This document shows positions 8,119-16,107 of a stretch of DNA of 64,000 bases, piece after piece. Below the pieces are notes generated by a model. It saw nothing but the letters and a program-made list of their open reading frames with translations. It made no database searches and was not told where the DNA came from. A program made the translations under genes and the position numbers. The first letter of the stretch is position 1. Each line of letters begins with the position of its first letter. The stretch is from JAENVU01 sp963765075 (GTDB lineage Bacteria > Actinomycetota > Acidimicrobiia > IMCC26256 > JAENVU01): positions 310,001-374,000 of the forward strand of contig CAVXVA010000008.1 of the NCBI GenBank assembly GCA_963765075.1, given 5' to 3'.

Positions 8119-9530
8119 GTCGTGTCCTCGGCTCGCGCCCGCACGGGGCGGGCTTTCCAGAAGTAGTCGTGGATGCCGTCGGCCGTGAAGAGGCGACGGA
8201 ATGTCATCTCGACCCGGTCGCCGATCTTCACCTCGGTCGCGTCAACGTCGGTCATCTCCACCGGGAACCGACCTCCGCCGTCGAAGTCCACGACCGCGAA
8301 CACGATCGGCGGGCTCGGCGAGTACGCGAGTTTGTCGATGGTGAACGTGACGATCGTGCCGGCGACGTCGGCCATCGGCGCCGGTTCCATCTCGACCCCC
8401 GGCACCGAGATCGCCGGGGGCAGGTGAAGCTCACCCGTGGCGGGGTTGCGCGAGCCGACGAAGCCGAACTTCCACTCCTCGGAACGCCCGGCGGCCGATG
8501 CCGAGACGCGCGCCGGTTCCGGTCGGCGCGGCGGTTCGACCGTGACCATGCCGCGCCAGCCCAGGAACTTGCCGTACAGCACGTCGGCACCGGTCGCAAC
8601 CTGGGTGGCGACGGCGCGGGCCGGTGTGAAGTCGGCGATCGCATCCGTCGTGCGGAACAGCAACACGTCAGCACCGTCGGCGAGGGAGACGACGGCGATC
8701 ACTGCACCTGGTGCAGCGGTCTCGAGTGTCGCCGCGAGCAATAGGGCCGGGTGCGCAGTGCCCGTGTTGCCGACGGTGGATGCGAGTCCGTCGACCAGCA
8801 CGCCGTCGCGCAACGCGAGTTTCTTGGCCAGCGCGGCCGCCGCCCGCGTGTGCATACCGGTGACGATCGCGTGGTCCACGTCGGCCGCATCGATGCTTGC
8901 GCCTGCGAGTGCGGCGGTCCACGCCTGAACCCCGAGCGGTACGTACTTGGTCTCGCCGAAGCGTTCCTCCCAGACCTTCGACCGCCGCTCGCCAGGAGTG
9001 CGCCACCGATCGACGAACTCGTCGGTCGCGTTCCCGCTTCCCAGGTACTCGGCGATCACCGACGCACCCTCGCCGACGAGGATCGCCGCGGCGCCGTCAC
9101 CCCCGGAGGCCTCATCGGGGCTGGTGGGAAGGCCGGTGCGGATGTCGGAACTGACCGCGAGCGAGGTCCCTGACCCTTCGAGCGCGAGTTGCAGGGCGCC
9201 GATGCCCGAGCGGACGGCTCCGCCGAGATCGAGCGCGATGCTCGACCGGTCGAGACGGAGGGCTGCGTGGATCGCGGTCGCGTTGGTCTTGTCGAGGTAG
9301 GCCGGTTCGGCGGTCGCGTAGGTGAGGCTGTCGATGGCGGTGTCGGGCGCACCGCGCCGGGCGAGGCGCGCGGCCTCGACGCCCATCGTGGTGGTGTCCT
9401 CGTCGTAGGACGCGACCGTTCGCGTGCCCTTGCCTCCACCCGCGCCGAAAGTCGCGGTGATCGCACTCCGTTGCAGCCGTCGGAACGGCAGGTAGCCCGC
9501 CGCGCTCACAATGCCCCTCACCTCGAACAT
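8115..9530 (-). CDS. Cys-less HMG-CoA-synthase-like domain fused to a DUF35/OB-fold acyl-CoA-binding domain
   Basis: About 471 residues. The N-terminal ~310 residues resemble HMG-CoA synthase/KAS III (YDEDTTTMGVEAA at ~42-54; GGDGAAAILVG; late STVGNTGTAHPALLL). The C-terminal ~130 residues look like a DUF35-type OB domain (GELHLPPAISVPGVEMEP, IVTFTIDKLAYSPSPP). I see no Cys in the protein, so the usual synthase nucleophile is missing and the zinc ribbon common in DUF35 proteins is absent. I chose ATG 9530 because the upstream in-frame extension is low-complexity and runs into the divergent promoter. It is coupled to the thiolase and is likely its partner rather than an active synthase. Confidence 0.72.
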   Translation of the reverse strand: MFEVRGIVSAAGYLPFRRLQRSAITATFGAGGGKGTRTVASYDEDTTTMGVEAARLARRGAPDTAIDSLTYATAEPAYLDKTNATAIHAALRLDRSSIALDLGGAVRSGIGALQLALEGSGTSLAVSSDIRTGLPTSPDEASGGDGAAAILVGEGASVIAEYLGSGNATDEFVDRWRTPGERRSKVWEERFGETKYVPLGVQAWTAALAGASIDAADVDHAIVTGMHTRAAAALAKKLALRDGVLVDGLASTVGNTGTAHPALLLAATLETAAPGAVIAVVSLADGADVLLFRTTDAIADFTPARAVATQVATGADVLYGKFLGWRGMVTVEPPRRPEPARVSASAAGRSEEWKFGFVGSRNPATGELHLPPAISVPGVEMEPAPMADVAGTIVTFTIDKLAYSPSPPIVFAVVDFDGGGRFPVEMTDVDATEVKIGDRVEMTFRRLFTADGIHDYFWKARPVRARAEDTT

Positions 9531-9567
9531 CCCTTCACGCACGACTCCTCTCGGCCGGGTGCGGATA

Positions 9568-9583
9568 CTAGGGCCGACCCTAG
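9568..9583. promoter_or_regulatory. Candidate operator: 6-bp-arm palindrome in divergent promoter
   Basis: CTAGGG-CCGA-CCCTAG is a perfect inverted repeat in the 64-bp gap between the divergent starts at 9530 and 9595. Its position, just ahead of the CoA-transferase start, suits a repressor site that could act on both directions. No regulator is identified. Confidence 0.35.
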
Positions 9584-9594
9584 AGTGGCCGGCC

Positions 9595-10842
9595 ATGAAG
9601 CTCGGAGACGTCGCGAACGAAGCTGCCTTGCCGTACGGCAAACCCCTCGACGGGGTGCGCATCCTCGCCGCCGAGCAGATGCAGGCCCTGCCCTACGCCA
9701 CCCAGCTGCTCGCCCGCCTCGGCGCGGAGGTCGTGAAGGTCGAACACCCCGTGCACGGCGAGTCCGGCCGGGGATCGGCACCGGCGATGACCGACCCCGA
9801 GGGACGCGCCGTCGGGGCGACATACCTGCGCAACAACCTCGACAAGCGCAGCCTGGGTCTCGATCTGAAGGCACCCGAGGGTCGCGAGATCTTCCTCGCC
9901 CTCGTTCCGAACTTCGACGTCATCGCCGAGAACTTCAAGGCCGGGACGATGGATCGCATGGGCCTCGGATACGACGTGATTTCCCAGCTGTACCCGCGCA
10001 CGATCTATGCGTCGATTTCCGGCTTCGGCAACACCGGCAACTCGCCGTATCGGGATTGGCCCGCCTACGCGTCGGTTGTCGAGGCGATGTCGGGCATCTA
10101 CGACTGGAAGAACCCGGACCGCGCGCCGGTGACGATCCCGGTGGGCGCCCTCGGCGACATCAGCTCCGGCCTGTTCGCGGTCATCGGGATCCTGGCTGCC
10201 TTGCGTCATCGCGACCACACCGGTGAAGGGCAGTACCTCGACATAGCGATGCTCGACGCTGCGATTTCGATGACCGACGTCGTGACCAACTTCTGGTCGC
10301 TCGGCGTCCGGCCCGAGCCCGAGAAAGGGTTGCAGGTGATCTGTGAAGGGTTCCGCGCGTCGGACGGCTATGTCGTCGCGCAGATCGTGCGCGAGCCGCA
10401 GTTTGCCAAGGTCGCCGAACTCATCGGCCATCCTGAATGGATCGACGAGCCGCGGTTCGCGACCCGCGCCGGATGGGGTCCCAACCTCGAGTCGGTCATC
10501 CGCCCGGCGATCGACGCGTGGGCGTCCCAGCGGACGAAGCTCCAGGCCGCGCAGGAACTGACTGCGGCCGGCATCGCGGCCGGCCCGAGCTATCGCGCCC
10601 CCGATGTCATCGCCGACCCCCACGTGGCCGCCCGGAACATGCTCGTCGAGATGCCTCGCACCGACGGTGTCGCCGACCCGGTCCTGATTCCGGGGAACCC
10701 CGTGAAGCTGTCGAAGGTCGCTGAAGGTCCGGAGACGCGAGTGCCGTGGGTCGGCGAACACACCGAGGCAGTGCTCGGCGCCGAGCTCGGACTCGACGCG
10801 GCCGCCATCGCCGACCTCCGCACCCGCGGCGTCATCACCTGA
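9595..10842 (+). CDS. Family III (CaiB/BaiF) CoA-transferase
   Basis: The 415-residue product would move CoA between acyl-CoA and free acid thioesters, typically to activate a substrate before beta-oxidation. Family signatures are LDGVRILAAEQ near the N-terminus, LLARLGAEVVKVEHP, LDLKAPEGREIF, the VIAENFKAGTMDRMGLGY box, and LGDISSGLFAVIGILAALRHR, which should hold the catalytic Asp. Start is ATG 9595, just after a 16-bp palindrome. It is followed by a 62-bp tandem repeat and then the acyl-CoA dehydrogenase gene, so it may be transcribed apart from the genes below. Confidence 0.85.
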   Translation: MKLGDVANEAALPYGKPLDGVRILAAEQMQALPYATQLLARLGAEVVKVEHPVHGESGRGSAPAMTDPEGRAVGATYLRNNLDKRSLGLDLKAPEGREIFLALVPNFDVIAENFKAGTMDRMGLGYDVISQLYPRTIYASISGFGNTGNSPYRDWPAYASVVEAMSGIYDWKNPDRAPVTIPVGALGDISSGLFAVIGILAALRHRDHTGEGQYLDIAMLDAAISMTDVVTNFWSLGVRPEPEKGLQVICEGFRASDGYVVAQIVREPQFAKVAELIGHPEWIDEPRFATRAGWGPNLESVIRPAIDAWASQRTKLQAAQELTAAGIAAGPSYRAPDVIADPHVAARNMLVEMPRTDGVADPVLIPGNPVKLSKVAEGPETRVPWVGEHTEAVLGAELGLDAAAIADLRTRGVIT

Positions 10843-10844
10843 CC

Positions 10845-10982
10845 CCGCCAAACACTGAGATCCACTCGGACCGTTTGGCACCTGGTGGTCGTCTCCCGAT
10901 CACCATCCGCCAATCGCTGAGATCCACTCGGACCGTTTGGCACCTGGTGGTCGTCTCCCGATCACCATCCGCCAAACGCTGG
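10845..10982. repeat. 62-bp tandem direct repeat, two full units plus a 14-bp partial third
   Basis: Units start at 10845, 10907 and 10969 (period exactly 62). Each begins CCGCCAA and contains GATCCACTCGGACCGTTTGG and a GGTGGTCGTCTCC stretch. Within unit 1, GCCAAAC and GTTTGGC form 7-bp inverted arms; in unit 2 one base differs. The repeat lies wholly between the CoA-transferase stop and the acyl-CoA dehydrogenase start, so it is non-coding and may be a duplicated regulatory cassette. Confidence 0.8.
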
Positions 10983-11022
10983 AGGCGGGTGCCTTCGTCC
11001 GGGAATCGGCGCTCCCTCTAGG

Positions 11023-11041
11023 ATCTGACGCCCCGTCAGAT
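11023..11041. promoter_or_regulatory. 19-bp perfect palindrome, candidate TetR-type operator
   Basis: ATCTGACG-CCC-CGTCAGAT has perfect 8-bp arms and lies 26 bp before the acyl-CoA dehydrogenase ATG at 11067. Size and spacing fit a TetR-family repressor site controlling fatty-acid genes; which regulator binds is not visible here. Confidence 0.5.
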
Positions 11042-11066
11042 TTGGCCGATTGGTCGAGGAGAAGGC

Positions 11067-12287
11067 ATGGATTTCGAGTTCTCGCCGGAGCAGCAGGCCT
11101 TCGCCACCGAGGTCGACGAGTTCCTCGACGCGCACGACGATCCCGACGTCTTCGACCTGACCCGGGAGAACATGGCCCAGATCGTCGACACGCCGGAGCG
11201 GCGGGCGTTCATGGCCGAACTCGGTGCCAAGGGGTGGCTCGGCCTGACCTGGCCGGAGATCTACGGCGGCTCGGCGGGCGAGGGCGTCTACGAGTACCTC
11301 CTCAACGAGCGACTCGCGGGGCGGGGGGGTCCGCAGATCGGGAAGGGCGTCGGCATCATCGGTAAGACGCTCATCGCGCATGGGAACGACTTCTTGAAGG
11401 AGAAGTTCCTCCCGATGATCCTGCGCAACGAGGTGGAGTTCGCAGTCGGCTATAGCGAACCCAATGCTGGCTCCGACGCAGCATCGATGCGGCTCAAGGC
11501 GGTCCGGCACGAGCGAGACGGCGCGACCGGTTGGCTGCTCAACGGGCAGAAGACCTGGACGACCTCTGCGCATTTCGCCGAGTGGTACTGGCTCGGCACT
11601 CGCACCGACCCGAACGAGAAGCACAAGGGCATCACGCTCATGCTCGTCCCGCTCGACCAACCCGGCGTCACGATCAATGCGATCAAGACGATGGGCGGCG
11701 CGCCGATGGGCGATGAGCGCACCAACGAGGTCTTCATCGAAGATGTCTTCGTGCCCGACGAGTACGTCGTGGGTGAAGTCGGACGCGGGTTCCAGTACAT
11801 CTCGCAGGCGCTCGATCTCGAGCGCTTCACGATGTTCACGTTCTCGCCCATCAAGCAGCGCCTCGACCTGCTGTGCGACTACGTGAGAACTGCGAAACGC
11901 GACGGCGAACCATTGCGGGAAGACCCGGTCATCCGTCGTGAGATCGCGCGGCTCGCGACCGATGCCGAAGTCGCGCGGGTCCTCGGGCTCCGGGTCGTGG
12001 CCGAGTCGATGAAGGCGGAGAAGACTCCGGGCACGCCGCCGCCGACGGTGGCGTCGTCCCAGTACAAACTGTTCGCCACCGAGTTCTCCCGCCGGCTCGC
12101 GAGCGCGTCCATGGACATCGGCGGTCCCGGGAGCCAGTTGCGAGTGAAGACGCCCGAGGCACCGATGGCAGGCCGGTCCGAGTCGACGTACCGCTACACC
12201 GTGATCGACACCATCGGCGGGGGATCGTCGGAGATCCAGAAGAACGTCATCGCCCGTCGCGGGCTCGGACTCCCGAAGAACTTCTGA
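11067..12287 (+). CDS. Acyl-CoA dehydrogenase
   Basis: The 406-residue FAD enzyme would introduce the alpha-beta double bond into an acyl-CoA and pass electrons to ETF. It shows the N-terminal helical domain (MDFEFSPEQQAF), the FAD/substrate strand motif VGYSEPNAGSDAASM, NGQKTWTTSAHFAEWYWLGTR in the middle domain, and the C-terminal IDTIGGGSSEIQKNVIARRGLGLP signature. A GGAG ribosome site precedes ATG 11067. It heads a tight run of genes (racemase, two hot-dog proteins, second dehydrogenase). In comparable steroid-degradation clusters such pairs form heteromers; that is inference here. Confidence 0.88.
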   Translation: MDFEFSPEQQAFATEVDEFLDAHDDPDVFDLTRENMAQIVDTPERRAFMAELGAKGWLGLTWPEIYGGSAGEGVYEYLLNERLAGRGGPQIGKGVGIIGKTLIAHGNDFLKEKFLPMILRNEVEFAVGYSEPNAGSDAASMRLKAVRHERDGATGWLLNGQKTWTTSAHFAEWYWLGTRTDPNEKHKGITLMLVPLDQPGVTINAIKTMGGAPMGDERTNEVFIEDVFVPDEYVVGEVGRGFQYISQALDLERFTMFTFSPIKQRLDLLCDYVRTAKRDGEPLREDPVIRREIARLATDAEVARVLGLRVVAESMKAEKTPGTPPPTVASSQYKLFATEFSRRLASASMDIGGPGSQLRVKTPEAPMAGRSESTYRYTVIDTIGGGSSEIQKNVIARRGLGLPKNF

Positions 12288-12295
12288 TCTGTCCG

Positions 12296-13465
12296 ATGCC
12301 GACCGCTCCGCTCCTCGACGGGATTACCGTGCTCGACCTTGCGAGCGTCGGCCCCGCCGCGCGCACCTCGCGCTGGTTGGCCGACTACGGCGCCCGCGTG
12401 GTGAAGGTCGGCCCGCCGCCGAAGCACGGCAAGGCCCAGATCACGCCGCCGTTCTATGCGTACGCAGGCCATCGGGGCATGCAGCGGGTGCTGCTCGACC
12501 TCAAGACTGCGGCCGGGGTCGACGCGTTTCTTCGGCTGGCGGCGACCGCCGACGTCGTGATCGAGAGTTTCCGTCCGGGGGTGGTCGACCGCCTCGGTAT
12601 CGGTGCCGATGCGGTGCACGCGGTGAACCCGGCCGCGATCTATTGCTCGACGAGTGGGTACGGCCAGACCGGCCCGCGCTCGCAGTGGGCCGGGCACGAT
12701 CTCAACTACCTCGCGGTCGGTGGCTACCTCGACTGCTCCGGCCGGGACCCCGAAGGCGGTCCGGCCCTGCCCGGTGCGACCGTCGCCGACAGTGCCGGCG
12801 GCGGCATGCAAGCAGTCATCGCGATCCTCGCCGCGCTCGTCGCCCGTGCCGCGACTGGTGCAGGTACCACGCTCGACGTCTCGATCGCCGACGGCGTGGT
12901 GGCGCTGATGTCGCTGAACGTCGACGAGTACCTCGCGACCGGTGATGTGCCCGGCCCGCGCCACAGCCTCTTGACCGGCCGGTACGCGTGTTACGACGTT
13001 TACCCGTGCGGCGACGGGGAATGGATCGCGGTGGGTGCCATCGAACCGCACTTCTACGCCAACCTCTGCCGGGCCCTCGGCTGTGAGCAGTGGATCGCAC
13101 ACCAGAACGACGACGCCGTGCAAGATCAGATCCGGGCTGACTTTCGCGCCACGCTCGGCACGAAGCCACGCGACGAATGGGTCGCCATTCTGGGCCCGGC
13201 CGATACGTGCGTGTCCGAGGTCGCGACCGTTCCGGCCGTGACGACCGACGACCACTTCCGGGCCCGTGACCTGTTCGTGACGGCTCAGCGACCCGGCGGT
13301 GGGTCGTTCGAACAGGTCGGCTGGCTGCTCGCCGGCGCGGATCGTGACCAGCCGGGGCCGACCGTGCGCGAGCCGGCATTCGACGACACCGAGGCGGTCC
13401 TCGCCGACGCCGGCTTCACCCCCGCGGAAATCGCGACCCTGCACGACGGAGGAGTTGGTTCGTGA
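12296..13465 (+). CDS. Alpha-methylacyl-CoA racemase-like (family III CoA-transferase fold)
   Basis: The 389-residue protein has the CaiB/BaiF fold, but H134 (AGHDLNYLA) and D165 (TVADSAGGG) match, in motif and ~31-residue spacing, the catalytic His/Asp pair of alpha-methylacyl-CoA racemase. Racemases of this kind convert (2R)- to (2S)-methyl acyl-CoAs so that stereospecific acyl-CoA dehydrogenases can act on branched or sterol side chains. It is 8 bp after the acyl-CoA dehydrogenase and overlaps the following hot-dog gene by GTGA. A CoA-transferase function cannot be excluded. Confidence 0.8.
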   Translation: MPTAPLLDGITVLDLASVGPAARTSRWLADYGARVVKVGPPPKHGKAQITPPFYAYAGHRGMQRVLLDLKTAAGVDAFLRLAATADVVIESFRPGVVDRLGIGADAVHAVNPAAIYCSTSGYGQTGPRSQWAGHDLNYLAVGGYLDCSGRDPEGGPALPGATVADSAGGGMQAVIAILAALVARAATGAGTTLDVSIADGVVALMSLNVDEYLATGDVPGPRHSLLTGRYACYDVYPCGDGEWIAVGAIEPHFYANLCRALGCEQWIAHQNDDAVQDQIRADFRATLGTKPRDEWVAILGPADTCVSEVATVPAVTTDDHFRARDLFVTAQRPGGGSFEQVGWLLAGADRDQPGPTVREPAFDDTEAVLADAGFTPAEIATLHDGGVGS

Positions 13466-13995
13466 GTGGTTCACCAGATGCAACGCTTCCGCCCGAGGTG
13501 GCGTCCATCATCGGGCAGGTGCAGTACGAGGAGATGGGGGAATTCCCCGTCGAGCGCGGGTACGTGTGGACCACGTGCGCGTCGGTCGAGAACGGCAACC
13601 CACTGTTCTGGGACGACGCGGTCGCCGAGGACATCACCGACGGCCCGATCGCGCCGCCGACGATGCTGTCGGTTTGGTTCCGGCCTCACCACTGGAGCCC
13701 GGGGCGCGACGTGCAGCCGATGCCGCTTCAGATCCATTTCGATCTGAAGGCGATCTTCGATCTCCCGGAGGCCGTCATGAGCGACAACACGATCATCTTC
13801 CACGAGCCGGTGCGTATGGGGGACCGGCTCCGAACGCGCCAGATCTTGCAGTCGGTGTCGGAGCCGAAGACCACGAAGCTGGGCACCGGCCGGTTCTGGG
13901 TTATCGACGTCGAGTACCTGAACCAGCGTGACGAACTCGTCGGCATCGAGTCCTATACCGGCTTCGGTTATCGCCGCGAAGGGAGCCCTGCGTGA
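13462..13995 (+). CDS. MaoC-fold (FAS1-like) dehydratase domain protein, subunit 1 of a hot-dog pair
   Basis: The 177-residue product looks like the N-terminal MaoC-like dehydratase family (PF13452 type): VERGYVWTTCASVENGNPLFWDD and GPIAPPTMLSVWFRPHHW near the middle, then HEPVRMGDRLRTRQILQSVSEPKTTKLGTGRFWVIDVEY. It lacks a clear D-x4-H hydratase motif, which the next gene has. Both ends overlap neighbours by four bases. The arrangement matches two-subunit enoyl-CoA hydratases such as mycobacterial ChsH1/ChsH2, where one subunit supplies the active site; the assignment by analogy is inference. Confidence 0.78.
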   Translation: MSGSPDATLPPEVASIIGQVQYEEMGEFPVERGYVWTTCASVENGNPLFWDDAVAEDITDGPIAPPTMLSVWFRPHHWSPGRDVQPMPLQIHFDLKAIFDLPEAVMSDNTIIFHEPVRMGDRLRTRQILQSVSEPKTTKLGTGRFWVIDVEYLNQRDELVGIESYTGFGYRREGSPA

Positions 13996-14468
13996 ACGCG
14001 ACGCTGACCTTCGATGCAGTGCACGCCGGCGACGAGCTTCCGGAACTGACGTATCCCGTGACGGCCACCACCATCGTGCTCGGCGCCCTCGCGGCGCGCG
14101 ACTGGAGACCGATGCACCACGACTACGACTTCGCGGTGAATCGCAACGGCACCCAAGACATCTTCATGAACACGCCGAACCAAGCCGCGTGGTTCGAGCG
14201 CTACGTGACCGACTGGACCGGGCCGACGGGGCGCCTCGGTCGGATGACGTTCCGGATGTCGGGCTCGGTCTTCCCCGGCGACACGATGACTTTGCGGGCG
14301 ACCGTCGAGTCCACCGAGAAGGACCGCGCGGGCTGCGGCTGGGTGAAGCTCGCGGTCGCGCTCACGGTCGCCGGCGACGTCAAGACCACCTGCTCGGTGC
14401 GCGTCGCGATCCCGACCGCGGCCGACGACAACCCCTGGACCCGACGCGGCGACCAGTGGATCCCATGA
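13992..14468 (+). CDS. MaoC-like enoyl-CoA hydratase, catalytic subunit of the hot-dog pair
   Basis: 158 residues with the R-specific hydratase 2 motif: D37 and H42 in ARDWRPMHHDYDFA, matching the Asp/His dyad spacing of PhaJ-type hydratases. The rest (FPGDTMTLRATVESTEKD, VKLAVALTVAGDV) is a standard single hot-dog domain. The GTG start overlaps the stop of the preceding hot-dog gene. It most likely hydrates a 2-enoyl-CoA made by the flanking acyl-CoA dehydrogenases, as a heteromer with the upstream subunit. Confidence 0.82.
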   Translation: MNATLTFDAVHAGDELPELTYPVTATTIVLGALAARDWRPMHHDYDFAVNRNGTQDIFMNTPNQAAWFERYVTDWTGPTGRLGRMTFRMSGSVFPGDTMTLRATVESTEKDRAGCGWVKLAVALTVAGDVKTTCSVRVAIPTAADDNPWTRRGDQWIP

Positions 14469-14521
14469 CCGTTCGCGACACGATCACGTCGCGCCCCCGC
14501 CTCACGATCAGGAAGTAACCG

Positions 14522-15645
14522 ATGGATCTCGATTTCTCTGCCGAACAGGACATGCTCCGCGAGATGGTGCGCGGCCTCTGCGCGTCGGCGTCGCCGCTCG
14601 ACACCGTGCGCGACCTCGAAGACGACGCGGTCGGCTACTCCACCGACCTCTGGCGTCAGCTGAGCGAGCTCGACCTCATCGGACTCATGCTCCCCGAGGA
14701 GTACGGCGGCTCGGGAATGACCGCACTCGAAGGTTGCGTGGTCTACGAAGAGTTCGGCCGGGCCCTCGTGGCCTCGCCGCACTTCGTGAGCGCGGTGATC
14801 GGCGCCGGGGTCCTCCTGCGTGCCGGGTCCGGGGCCCAACGGAAGTCGCTGCTTCCCGGGATCGTGGCCGGAACCGAGATCCTCACGACGGGGTGGTTGG
14901 AGTCCGAGGGCGGCTTCGGCGCCCGCAGCGTGCGCACGACCGCCACCGCCGACGGCGGTGGATTCCGGCTCGACGGCGAGAAGTGGCACGTGCCGTTCGC
15001 CAGTTCGGCGACGCGCATCGTGGTCCTCGCTCGAACCAGCCCGGCCGACGACGCCGTCGACCTCTTCCTCGTCGACCCGGACGCGACCGGGGTGACCATG
15101 ACCCAACAGTTCGCGCTGGCCTCGGACAACCAGTATGCGGTGACACTCGACGGTGTGCACGTGAGCGAAGCGGATCGGATCGGTGCACCTGGTTCGGGTT
15201 GGGCCACGTGGAACGCGACTGTGCTCGAAGGTGCGATTTTCCTCGCCGCGCAGGCGATCGGGGCGCGCGGGCCGCATTGGAGATCACCAACCAGTACGCC
15301 AAGGACCGGGAGCAGTTCGACAAGCCGCTCGGCGCGTTCCAGGCGATCGCCCACTACCTCGCGGATGCGTCGACGGCAGTCGAAGGCGGGGAGATCCTGG
15401 TGCACGAAGCCGCGTGGGCTCACGCGAACGGTCAGCCGATCGAAGCGGTCGCGCCGATGGCGAAACTCTTCGCGGGCCGGACCTACCGGGACGTGACGGC
15501 GATGGGCGAGCAGATCTTCGGTGGCGTCGGGTTCACGCTGGAGTACGACATCCAGTTGTACTTCCGGCGGGCCAAGCAGGCCCAGATCTCCTGGTGGGAC
15601 GACCGCATCCTCGAAGACCGCATCGCCGCCACCATCCTCGACTGA
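14522..15645 (+). CDS. Acyl-CoA dehydrogenase, interrupted by a single-base frameshift
   Basis: The first ~250 residues (MDLDFSAEQDMLREMVRG, PEEYGGSGMTALEG, GWLESEGGFG, LDGEKWHVPFAS) read in one frame; the C-terminal part (EITNQYAKDREQFDKPLGAFQAIAHYLAD, GGVGFTLEYDIQLYFRRAKQ) reads in another. The switch falls at a G run at 15260-15263; restoring one G gives AIGGARAALEITNQ, the expected family sequence. Both parts are well conserved, so this is either a sequencing error or a very recent mutation. It closes the racemase/hot-dog operon and is the likely partner of the dehydrogenase at 11067. Confidence 0.8.
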
Positions 15646-15658
15646 TCTCCTTTCGTAC

Positions 15659-16072
15659 TCAGCGAATCAGGCCGAGGCCGTGTTGGCAGTGGGGGCCGCC
15701 CCAGTGTTCGACGATCTTGCCGTCGCGCATGCGCAGGATGCCGGTGCCGTTGATCTCGACCGGTTCACCCGATGGTGGCAGGTCGTAGAACGCGGTGCCG
15801 GTGTGGGTGCCCTTGACCGTCCAGTTCGACACGATGATGTCGCCGGACTCGACGAGCAGGTCGACGGTGAAGACCATGTCGGGGAACGCCGACTTCACCT
15901 GCTGCCACCATTCCTGTTCCTCCCCGCGCACATCGGTGCCGACTTTGCCCGGGCTGACCCGCTCGGTCACATGGCTGTGGAAGTCTTCGGACCAGAAGTC
16001 GAAGACCGCGGCGCCGTCACCGGATTCCATGGCCGCGCTGTACTGACCGAGGATGCGCAGGTTCTCAGACAT
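15659..16072 (-). CDS. SnoaL-like / ester-cyclase-type protein
   Basis: 137 residues with the NTF2-like cone fold of SnoaL-like proteins: YSAAMESGDGAAVFDFWSEDFHSHV, WWQQVKSAFPDMVFTVDLLVESGDIIVSNWTVKGTHTG and GTGILRMRDGKIVEHWGG are family-typical strand and helix patterns. Such proteins are small cyclases, hydrolases or isomerases, or of unknown function. ATG 16072 begins at MSENLR. It is the last gene before the convergent acyl-CoA dehydrogenase. Confidence 0.7.
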   Translation of the reverse strand: MSENLRILGQYSAAMESGDGAAVFDFWSEDFHSHVTERVSPGKVGTDVRGEEQEWWQQVKSAFPDMVFTVDLLVESGDIIVSNWTVKGTHTGTAFYDLPPSGEPVEINGTGILRMRDGKIVEHWGGPHCQHGLGLIR

Positions 16073-16107
16073 TCGGGTTCCCTTCGCCACGACCTGGGAT
16101 CGCGAAC

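Noticed and set aside
10845..10982. A CRISPR array
   Set aside because: Repeats are 62 bp, directly adjacent with no spacers, and there are no cas genes.
14465..14518. A 17-codon gene after the hot-dog hydratase
   Set aside because: It has a start overlapping the preceding stop but no recognisable feature and is too short to support.
15240..15300. Programmed ribosomal frameshift in the acyl-CoA dehydrogenase
   Set aside because: No slippery heptamer with downstream pseudoknot is apparent, and similar one-base shifts occur in unrelated genes, which points to sequencing error.
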